DNA of 64,000 nt from the NCBI RefSeq assembly GCF_018687715.1, contig NC_056756.1, positions 620,001 to 684,000 of the forward strand, written 5' to 3'. The translations under genes were made by a program, and so were the position numbers. The DNA is from Carya illinoinensis (Eukaryota > Streptophyta > Magnoliopsida > Fagales > Juglandaceae). The notes under the pieces were generated by a model. It saw nothing but the letters and a program-made list of their open reading frames with translations. It was not told the DNA's origin and did no database searches. This document shows positions 1 to 9,427 of this stretch, one piece after another; within the stretch, counting starts at the first letter, position 1, and each line of letters begins with the position of its first letter.

Positions 1-2204
1 TCAGCATTTTTCTGAACATAAAAAGCTGCACAAGACCAGGGTGACTTACTATGCCTGATGATATTCTTAGCAAGAAGATCCTGGATTTTATTTTTACAAA
101 ACTCTAAAGTTTCTCTATTCATTTGAATAGGTCTTGCTTTGGTTGGAATTAAATTTTCATAAAAATCTTTAACATATGGTAAAGAAACAACATGCTTTTT
201 CCTATGCCAGAAAGCATTAGGAATCTCCGAGCAGATTTCAGAAATCAAAGTTTTTTCAAAATCTTCGATTTTAGATCTAAGCAGGGGATCATGCAAGTTA
301 TCAGAAACACGTTTGAATTTGATTTCTTGTTTAAGAAAATCTAAATGTTTTCTTTTTGCAGAAAGCAAAAATACAGATCTTCTAGCAGTATCACGTTCAA
401 ACTTAGAGGCAAACTTAAACTTAACTTTCTGTCCAAAGGGGTCAGTGGTGATCCCATCAGTTTCAGAAAGGAATGGGTAAATCATGTTAAGAAAAGGCAT
501 GCCAAGAATAACATCATGAGTCAAATTCTTAACAAGCACAGAAGGAATCTTAAAGCAAACATTGTCCTGGCAGACATGAGCTGTGTTCAACTCATAGCGA
601 ATCTTCATCTTAGATCCGTTTGCCGAGAATAAATTCTCTTCGGACTTTTCGAAATAGGAGGTAGGGACTAAGCCTTCTCGGATACAATTAAGATCCGCTC
701 CTGAATCAATTAAGGCAACAGCAGAGAATCTATATTCATGATTAACAACAATTTCTACTAAACAAAACCATTTCTGTGGAACAGAACGGTGAACTAAACA
801 AATTTCCTTAGTTGGACTAGAGGGTTCAGCATGGTCTGACTGGTTTGATTCTTCACCAGAAGGACTGTCATGATCAAATTCTTTATCCAACTTTAAACAT
901 GCTAAATCTTGTTTAAAAGATGCATTCTCAGATTTGAGATTCTTGATCTCTTCTCTGAGCTCAGTAATCTCTTTTTTGACAAGAGACACTTCATGCTGTA
1001 AATCATTTAATGAAATATCTTTGGGTTTTTGTTTTTGAAAACGTCCCAAAGTTTCTTCAAAAGAAATCTTGCCCTTGGAAGTCGATGGCTCTTTGCGAGT
1101 CATTGTTTCCTTAAGCTTTTTGAGATATTTCTCTTTAAGCTCAGGGTCTTGAATCTGCGAGATAATAGAGAGGAGCATGTTTTCATGTTCCTGCTCTTTA
1201 CTCAAAACAGGTCCTTGTTCTCTTTCTCCGTCTAAAACATTGATTGTTTTGACTTTAGAAGCACAACAAGAATCATTGCATCCAAACTTGATATTTGGTG
1301 AGTTAACATGATCAGAGTCCGAGTGGTAATCAGATCCACTTGAACTAAGTTCATCATCATCCGAGGATGTAGGAGATCCATGTTCGAGTAACCGGAACAG
1401 ATCTTCTTGATCAACGGAATTGATATTTAACTCATTAAGTTTTTTCTTAAAACCTTGTGGCTTCTTTGTACACTTATTCGCATAGTGTCCAGGTTGGCCA
1501 CAATTAAAACATGTTCCCTTTGCAGGGGTTTTTGAAACCTTTTTATGAAATGGTTTCTTTCTTGAAACCGATTTTGAAACAGGTTTTTTATAAAACTCCT
1601 CACGAGATCTGTTATAGTTCCTGCGAGGTTTTGCATACTTTTTAGAACTCTTTCTACGCTGTACAGATGGAGCAATAGGAGGAAGGCCAAATTGTTCGCA
1701 AAAGTTTCCCATCTCATATTTGGCTTTCTTTCTATCTTTCATCTGTTGAGCAATCATTCTTTGATCATTGCACATACTAATACTTACAATATCACCGTAA
1801 ATATAATCATCATAATTTAGATAACCCGAAGCATCAGTAAGTGAATCCTTTACCTTGATGGCAAACAAACGAGGCAATCCATCAATGAACTTCTCTTTTC
1901 AGTAAGGTTTTTGAGAATCATCTCTAAGCATAACACGAGACATAAAAACATCTTTATACCAACGATAATCAGACATTTTATTGCATCGTAAGTTATTCAA
2001 ATAATCAGAAACTCTATTTATGATGTTGGAAGGTGTTCCAACAAAATGTTTAACTATGGTAAAAATCAGGGTGTTAACACCATCAGGAGACCCATGGGTT
2101 CCTTCCCTACGGTCTTCTTCTGGTGGCAAAATGGGCAAACCATCTGTGTCTCTTTTGACAGCAGAACGGATGGTTTCCCTTCCTTCAGCAGTGAGATGTT
2201 TATC
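1..2204 (-). pseudogene. Endogenous pararetrovirus-like polyprotein fragment (coat/zinc knuckle, protease, start of RT)
   Basis: On the minus strand one frame stays open from about 2204 to the left window edge, broken only by an in-frame TGA at 1901-1899. In order it shows a coat-protein-like segment (about 2140-1880) ending in a conserved GLP motif, a basic stretch, a CCHC zinc knuckle (near 1515-1470), an acidic serine-rich segment, a probable coiled coil (about 1010-890), an aspartic protease core with DSGAD (near 705), and the first residues of a reverse transcriptase at 1-90. This coat-zinc knuckle-protease-RT order and the motif flavour fit Caulimoviridae-like endogenous viral elements better than Ty3 or Ty1 elements. 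The upstream end is lost: a TAG at 2207-2205 marks the junction to AT-rich repeats. The RT and RNase H continue outside the window. The stop and truncation make it a relic. An LTR-retroelement origin is the main alternative. Confidence 0.78.
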
Positions 2205-3351
2205 CTATTAGTCTATTAGTATATAGTAAATTACTAATATATATAATAGTATACTATTAGTTGTATATATTAAATTAATATCTTTAAGTTATTATCTATT
2301 AGTAATTTAGTACTAGTGTAGTGTTATCACATATTATTAGTTACTAATTATTACATCTAGACTATCTAGTTATAAGTTATTAGACTATAGTAAATAAGTT
2401 AATAAATATTACTATATATTAAAGACTAATAGTATTAGTAGTAGTTTATTACTAATATAATATATATATAATAGTATACTATTAGTTAATATATATTAAA
2501 TTAATATCTTCTAAGTTATTATCTATTAGTACTAGTGTAACTAGTGTTATTACATATAATTAGTTACTAGTTATTACATCTAGTTATTACATATTTGTTA
2601 TAGACCATTCACTATAGTAAATAAGTTAATAAATATTACTAATTTACTATTATACCATATACTAATTTACTATTATACCATAGTCCATATACTAACTTAC
2701 TAATAGACTAATAGTATTAGACTATTAATATATAGTAAATTACTAATATAATTCAATAGTATACTATTGAATTACATATATATTAAATATATATCTTTAA
2801 GTTATTATCTATTAGTACTAGTGTAACTAGTGTTATGGACATATTATTAGTTACTAGTTAGTAGTTATTACATCTAGACTATCTAGTTATTAGACTATAG
2901 TAAATAAGTTAATAAATATTACTAATTTACTATATATTAATAGACCAATAGTATTAGTATTAGTGCATTACTAATATATAATATATTTATTAGTATACTA
3001 TTAGTTATATGTATATTAAATTAGTATCTTTAAGTTATTATCTATCAGTACTAGTGTAACTAGTGTTATTAGATATTATTAGTTACTTTTTTTTGAAAGG
3101 GATATTATTAGTTACTAATTATTACATCTAGACTATCTAGTTATTAGACCATAGTAAATAAGTTAATAAATATTACTAATTTACTATATATTAATAGACT
3201 AATAGTATTAGTATTAGTATATTACTAATATATAATATATTTATTAGTATACATTTTTACTAACTTAAATATATTTTTACTAACTTATTAATTTATTTTT
3301 ACTAAATTATTAATTTGTATTTTAACTTTTTTTTTCTCAATTTTTTAAAAG
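2205..3351. repeat. AT-rich tandem repeat array, unit about 220-290 bp
   Basis: The block is almost pure A/T with at least four diverged copies of a unit containing the string actagtgtaactagtgtta. Copies of actagtg lie near 2312, 2531, 2817 and 3050, so spacing is 219, 286 and 233 bp. Each unit also contains short inverted words such as attactaat and ctagactatctag. No coding potential is seen. It begins exactly where the viral polyprotein frame stops and ends at the palindrome at 3352. Confidence 0.8.
3072..3116. mobile_element. Micro-insertion: T7+GAAAGG with 16-bp target-site duplication
   Basis: The word gatattattagttact occurs at 3072-3087 and again at 3101-3116, flanking only 13 bp (seven T then gaaagg). 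Other units of the surrounding array lack this insert. The structure fits a LINE insertion that lost nearly all of its 5' sequence, with its poly(A) read on the minus strand. Confidence 0.55.
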
Positions 3352-3429
3352 TGAAAAGTGGAAAACCCTAATGGGTTAGGCTGAAACGGCGCCGTTTCAG
3401 CCTAACCCATTAGGGTTTTCCACTTTTCA
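3352..3429. repeat. 78-bp perfect palindrome (39-bp arms, no spacer) followed by a C17 tract
   Basis: Bases 3352-3390 are the exact reverse complement of 3391-3429, centred on ggc|gcc within aaacggcgccgttt. The arms contain accctaatgggtta. A run of 17 C follows at 3433-3449. The block lies between the AT repeats and the transposase leader. It could extrude as a cruciform, or be a foldback end of the mobile element. Confidence 0.95.
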
Positions 3430-3449
3430 TTTCCCCCCCCCCCCCCCCC

Positions 3450-4021
3450 GATTCCCTCCCCTTCCCCTTCAGACTTTCAGTGTTTAGTGTCTTCACAGCT
3501 CATTTTCTTCCTCACTCCTCAGTGCCTCACCTCTCATCTGAACCCGTGCCGTGCTGTCGCCCCTCCGACCTCCGTCACTCCTCTGAAAGCCCATTCTTTG
3601 CAAAACCGAGGTGCCTCTCTCTCTCTTTCTCTCTCTATAATTTGTATATCTTAACTATTTTTGCATTATTTTTGTTCATTTTCTTGATAGTTGTGGATAT
3701 TAGGTTTGTTTGTGTGCTGGAATCGTTGGATAGTTGTGGATTTTAGGATTGTTGTGTGCTATTTATGAAAGGCCATGGGTTTTCTTCATGAGAGATGGAT
3801 GGGGGTCATGGGTTTAAGTGTACAAATGGTTTAGAATTTATTGAAGTATGGAATTTGTTGGAATTTGTTGTTAGGATCTACTATGAAATACACTAAATGT
3901 TGTTAGGATCAATCTCCTTCAGTAGCCCTTGATGATCTGAAATGCTATTACTTGTTTTTTCCCATTCCTCTAGTAAGCACTAAGCAGATTCGCAGAAGCT
4001 TTTAACCCAGTAAGCACTGAG
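3450..4021 (+). other. Probable 5' leader and start of leader intron of the hAT transposase
   Basis: The stretch is pyrimidine-rich at 3450-3640 with a CT microsatellite near 3617-3637. A leader exon here could splice from the gaggtgcctc region near 3610 to the acceptor ctctacag at 4503-4510, just before the transposase ATG. No conserved reading frame is seen. The leader intron is inferred from the acceptor only. Confidence 0.35.
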
Positions 4022-4366
4022 TTCGCTTGAGCTCAGTGTCGAGCGAGGGTCGAGCGGCACACTCTGCCTGAATTCGCTCGAGCGAAGTGTCGAGCGAGGG
4101 TCGAGTGGCACACTCTGCCTGAATTCGTTCGAGCTCAGTGTCGAGCGAGGGTCGAGCGGCACACTCTGCCTGAATTCGCTCGAGCTCAGTGTCGAGCGAG
4201 GGTCGAGCGGCACACTCTGCCTGAATTCGCTCGAGCTCAGTGTCGAGCGAGGGTCGAGCGACACACTCTGCCTGTATTCGCTCGAGCGAAGTGTCGAGCG
4301 AGGGTCGAGCGGCACACTCTGCCTGAATTCGCTCGAGCGAAGTGTCAAGCGAGGGTCGAGCGATGC
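4022..4366. repeat. 51-bp minisatellite, about 7 copies
   Basis: A 51-bp unit with words such as gtcgagcgagggtcgagcg and cacactctgcctgaattcgc repeats about seven times with few changes (gctcgagctc versus gctcgagcga variants). Because 51 is divisible by three, the minus strand stays open as 17-residue repeats, but nothing else supports coding. It lies within the presumed leader intron, 160 bp upstream of the transposase start. Confidence 0.92.
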
Positions 4367-4527
4367 AACCACATTTATAGATTCATAGGACATTTTTTCT
4401 CATTACTACTATATAAGTATATATGTATATCATATAAGTTACTTGAATAATCTTTACATTAGTTCATGAATTTATTTTCTTTATGTTTATCTTATTTGTT
4501 GTGCTCTACAGTTCTAGTTATTAAATA

Positions 4528-6831
4528 ATGGATATGGAAGGCACAAACACTCCTACATCCACAGGTGCATCTTGTCCTGGCATTCTAGCCCCAGAACAAC
4601 CGATTGATATTCCCATTCCAATAGTTGATGAGTCTAGCGGACCAATAGGCTCTTCAGTAGGTACTCCTAGTGCCTTTCATTCTACCCCTCGCCCTCCACC
4701 TGGTAGTAGAAATATTAAGAATAGGTCTGAGGTATGGTCCCACTTCACAAGAGTGCCCGATTGTGATCCCGAAGAGCCTATAGCTACTTGTAATCATTGT
4801 CATAGGCAATGGAAATGTCATCCCAAAAGGCAAGGCACTTCGGCCATGAAAACACACATCCAACTTTGCCCCAAAAACCGTAAGAGTAAATTGGATAAGA
4901 GTCAAACATTCTTGATCCTGGAAGCAAGAAGTGAAGGAGGGGAAGGGGAGAAGACCTTAGGGATGGCCAAATATAATGAGAAAAAAATACGAGCTGCCCT
5001 TGCTAGGATGGTGATAGTGGATGAGCTACCATTTAGATGTGTTGAGGGAGAAGGGTTTCGGAAATTTGTTAAAGCCATTGATCCAAGGTTTCCTATTCCT
5101 TCTCGATTTACCGTAATGCGTGACTGTATGAGGGTATTCTTGAGAGAGAAGGATAGCTTGAAGAAAATGTTTTTGACCACCAAACAAAGAGTATGCCTAA
5201 CCACCGACACTTGGACTTCTATCCAAAATATTAATTACATGTGTGTGACCGCTCACTTCATTGATAATAATTGGAAGTTGCATAAGCGGATCATTTCATT
5301 TGTTCGGATTAGCGACCATAAGGGGGCAACGATTGGGAGGGAGTTGGAGGAGTGTATGCTTGATTGGGGCATTGACAAAATCCTCACAATTACAGTGGAT
5401 AATGCTACCTCTAACGACTCTGCTATTGATTGGTTGAGAACAAGGGAAATAGGAAGTGCGGATTGTATAGCAAATCACGAGTTTATTCACATGAGGTGTA
5501 CGGCACACATCTTAAACCTTATTGTGAGTGAAGGTTTGAAAGATGTTGATGACTCAATTGTAAGGGTCCGAAATCTGATTAAGTATGTGAAGTCTTCTCC
5601 CCAAAGACTTGCCACTTTCAAGTCTTGTGTTGATAGATCAAAAGTTCAATGCTCTAGTTTTTTGACTCTTGACGTGCCTACTAGATGGAATTCGACTTTT
5701 CTTATGTTGGACGTGGCTGAGAAGTATCAAAAAGCCTTCCAACTTTTGCTTGATGAAGATCCCTACTCACGAGTTTATTTGTCTGAGGATGGACATGGGA
5801 GAAAGGGTCTAGGAGCTCCTGGGCCGGATGATTGGGAGACCATAAGAAACTTTTCGAAGTTTCTTCAAATATTTTATGGTGTTACATTGCGCATTTCTGG
5901 TACACTATATGTCACATCAAATAATTATGTCCAGGAGCTTATTGCCATTCATAAACACTTGAATAATTTTTGTGACAATAGTAATCGACGTTTGAGTTCA
6001 ATGACTTTCAGAATGAAGACAAAGTATAATAAATATTGGGGTGATCTTGAAAAAATAAATCGGTTGTTGTTTATTGCTGCTATTCTTGATCCGCGGTTTA
6101 AATTGGTTACTCAAGCATATTGGTTCAAGAAAATATTGGGTGAGGCGAAGGGTGAGGAATTTGTTGCACTCCTCAAGAGGGATATGGAATATTTGTATGA
6201 GGCATATGTAGAGTTTGGTGGTGGGTGCGTAACTGGTGCTAACAAAACTCAAAGCGGTGAAGCTAGTGCATCAATGGGGAGTAGTAGTACAGTTACAGAC
6301 TATGATCCCTTGGATTTTTTGAGAGAGTTCCATAAAGAGCATACAGCATCTTTGATGGATTGTAAGTCAGAGTTAGAGCGGTATTTGTTGGAGAATATTG
6401 AGATTCCTACAGGGAGTTTCGATATTTTAATTTGGTGGAAAGTCAACTCTACCAAGTATCCAGTTCTTGCTCTAATGGCAAGAGATATCTTGGTCATTCC
6501 TATCACCACCGTTGCATCTGAGTCAGCATTTAGCACAGGAGGCCGTGTCCTGGATCCGTTTAGGAGCTCTTTGGCTCCTAGAACTGTAGAAGCTCTCGTG
6601 TGCTCGCAAAATTGGTTGAAGTCTACTCCCATATGCTTGAGTCAAAATTATTCTGAAGCCATTGATGATGCAGAGAGTTATAAGCTAGACTCAGGTAATG
6701 TATTTAGAGATTTTTTTTAAGTTGTTATATGAGTTGATTTTAACATTTTGTAATACTAATTTCCTATACTTTAACATCTTAATACAGAATTAGCCAATTC
6801 TATGGCCAGCATACTCCGTGAAGAGGATTGA
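4528..6831 (+). CDS. hAT-superfamily transposase (BED zinc finger, RNase H-like core, hAT dimerisation domain)
   Basis: Coding exons are 4528-6694 and 6788-6831 (736 residues), with a 93-bp intron from GTAATG to the acceptor AATACAG. Reading through the intron would give a 730-residue form with an atypical end, whereas the spliced form ends in an acidic tail (REED). Visible domains are a BED-type zinc finger (C-x2-C near residue 88, His/Cys near 108-113), an RNase H-like region starting at LTTDTW (about 227) with DNAT (about 291), the hAT motif CTAHILNL (about 325), and the C-terminal hAT dimerisation domain (about 631-699, TVASESAFSTGGR). hAT transposases cut and reinsert DNA with 8-bp duplications. 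No stop or frameshift is visible, so it could be functional. A domesticated hAT gene is possible, but the adjacent transposon end argues for a mobile copy. Confidence 0.93.
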
Positions 6832-7381
6832 CAATCTTGTTTCTGGTATCTTATTTCAATTTTGTTTTCTTTATTTTTATAAATTTATATGATATCTTAT
6901 TTCTTTACTAATTTTTTTTTTTTTTTTTTCAGGCACAAGTTGAAAAATTATATTTTTTGGACCTTTGGTTATGTATTTTTAATTTTAGGTTGTAATTTTG
7001 GACTTTTGGTTATGTATTTTTAATTTTAAGTTTTAATTTTGGTTATGTATTTTTTAATTAACATTTTGTAATTTTGGTTATGTAATTTTAATGTGTGTAT
7101 TTAGTTTTAATTTAGTTTTTAATTTTAGTTGCACATTTGAATTTAGTTTTATTTTTTATAGTGATAGATTTTGAATTTAGTTTTATTTTCTAATGTGATG
7201 ATTTTGGTTAGATAAATTAGAAATCTCAAATTATACTTTTATAAAAAATTGATATAGAAGTCCAAATCCGATTAGAGTTACAAATTGTAAAATTGAAATG
7301 TTAATTGGGTTAAAGAAAAAAGTCTAAAAAAAGACCCAATAAAAAAGCCCAACAAAAAGCCCAACTCCGACTCCGCTCCGA
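6832..7381. other. 3' region of the hAT element
   Basis: The stretch is T-rich, with several copies of a word like ttttggttatgtatttttaatttta between about 6960 and 7090 and a T19 run near 6910-6930. It contains no open frame of interest. It probably forms the 3' UTR and subterminal part of the transposon. Confidence 0.5.
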
Positions 7382-7517
7382 CTCCGCTCCGACAAGTCGG
7401 AGCGGAGTAGGGTGTAAGCGGAGTCGGAGTCAGAGGTCGGATTCGGCCTCCGACAAAGTTGGAGTCGGAGTCGGATGAGGCCAAATCCGACTCCGGTTCA
7501 ATCGGTGCTCAGCCCTA
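7382..7517 (+). mobile_element. Subterminal hairpin and right terminus of the hAT element
   Basis: Bases 7382-7393 and 7396-7407 form a 12-bp perfect inverted repeat with a 2-base loop. Reiterated tcggag/ctccga words surround it up to about 7495, which is typical of hAT subterminal binding sites. The terminus reads ggtgctcagcccta, the complement of the common hAT start TAGGGCTGAGCACC. The next eight bases, cattaaat, would be the target duplication, but no matching 5' copy was found. Confidence 0.6.
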
Positions 7518-9427
7518 CATTAAATGAATACTTGAACGATCTCATTCATTCTGAGTCGTTATGATTACTGAAACAGACGTGCAACTCCTTATCCATCGAT
7601 TACTTGTGACGACTATACTTACGGTTTTCATTTTTTCCTTTTTTAAATAATAATTAATTAATTAATTTACTTGGCAATAAGCAAACCGGGCTGCCTGCTT
7701 TTTAAAGCCCATTACACTGTAACTAGGGATCGATACGACCCCCACCCTGAAGGGTATTTTTGGAAAACAAGTGGCAACGCCAACAATTATGATATAAATT
7801 TGGATGGACAACTATATCATAAAAGTTTTATTACGTAAAAATAAAGTCATGTATTAATTTAAATATTAATAATATTTTTTTATATTTAAAATTTAAATTA
7901 ATATTATTTTTAATAAATTTTACTTTTTGATCAATCATAAGATTAATACACATATTAATATGTAGTTATACTTGCAATTAAATTTTTCCTTCATCCAAAC
8001 AAGTACCACCGTGACCCCAACTTGCATCCCATTATTCTGTTTGCCCATTTCTGCATGTTTATGCTTAGAAAAATGCTATTTAATTCCATTAATGTTACTG
8101 GTCAAAATTACTATTTAAATTTTTAAATTTTTTTATTTAATAATTAAAAAAGTGAATATTAATAAAATTATATATATATATTTAAAATAATGGGCGGCCC
8201 ACCAAGACCATCCTTATGTTTATACTCACTCAGACCGGATGCTGCGAGAAGCACTGAAGAGAAGAATTTTGTATGAACTTGATGACAAAGTGAAACACGG
8301 CGTCTTCATTTTAAAAATGTTTGACACGAGCCCTTCTTACCCAATTCCCAAAAATAACAGTTGTAATTTGTTTTTACAATATATTTCATTTTATTTTATT
8401 TCATTTAATTATTATAATTTTTTTAAATTCCTACATAAAATAAAATAAACAATTCAATATTTTCAAATACCAAAATAATAATAATATTAAAAAATTATTT
8501 TAATAATATTTTATTTAATTTTTAACTTTTATCTCAATTTATGTCTTCTGCAAAAATAAATGATGATGTTTAGGGAACATGATACAGTTTGGCTGTTCTA
8601 TTTTGGTTGACATTTCCTTGGGCATGATGTATTCATGGTGCTTATTTGTTTCGCTAAATTCAAAGGTAGTATGTTTATTAGGCTTGTTTAATTCATGATA
8701 TGTAATGTTTCTATAAGAGTTCGAGTTTGAGAATTTTTTCCATCCGAAATATAAATAACTGGATGTGCTTAAAATCTTTGATTCATTTATCTTGATTTGC
8801 TAAACTAGTATAAATTATGAACAAGATCAATGGCATATAAGAAAATTAGAAACTCATAAATGGGTTTCTTCGAAGAAAATTTCGTGCTCCACTGCAACCG
8901 TGGATAATGTAGGATGCATCCATTATGTTGTTTTTTTTTTTGGCACATTGTAGGCAGGTGTTGAATTTTTCCTGTTTGTTGAAGGTTTAACACAATATGG
9001 TATGGTTAAAGAAAAAACCCACGAGAACAAAATCAATTCGAAAGCAATTGAATTTCAATATTCAAAAAAGCCTATAAATTTCAGTTTTAATTTCCATTTT
9101 CCGTACAGTTAGTTCTCGGTAGTCAAGCAGGACAACAACGCTTAAAAGTATTAAAAGATTGAAGGACTCACCGTCGTCGGAATCAAGCAAAGCTCAGACA
9201 AACGAGTAAGGCTAAATGGAAGTGGAAATGCCACAACTGCCATTCCAAAACCCCTTTACGAGCTCCGGTTCAGTTGAAAATATTTGGAAATCTCTCAACC
9301 CGATTAGAATTGGAAGATGTCTAATGAGTCAATAATATTCTAAATATTAGTCAGAAAATTCTCTTTCGATCGCTGAAGAATCATTAAAATCACAAAGATC
9401 TTCCAACACTTTATAGTTAAGCATGGT
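7518..9427. other. Intergenic AT-rich DNA with one MITE-like copy
   Basis: No convincing gene is present. A segment at about 8330-8545 resembles the A/T-rich MITE family also seen at 31822-32099. On the minus strand a short ATG frame at about 9232-9165 (starting MAVVAFPLPF) ends in a canonical GTGAGT donor. It could be an isolated first exon or part of the PPR 3' region, and no partner exon was found. Confidence 0.5.

Noticed and set aside
4022..4366. CRISPR-like array
   Set aside because: The units are contiguous with no unique spacers, in a plant genome.
3980..4393. 137-residue minus-strand repeat protein
   Set aside because: It is the 51-bp minisatellite read in an open frame. There is no homologue, and the repeats include non-coding-style changes.
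6695..6720. Transposase ending NVFRDFF by reading into 6695-6720
   Set aside because: This reads through a clear GT...AG intron. The spliced frame has the expected acidic tail.
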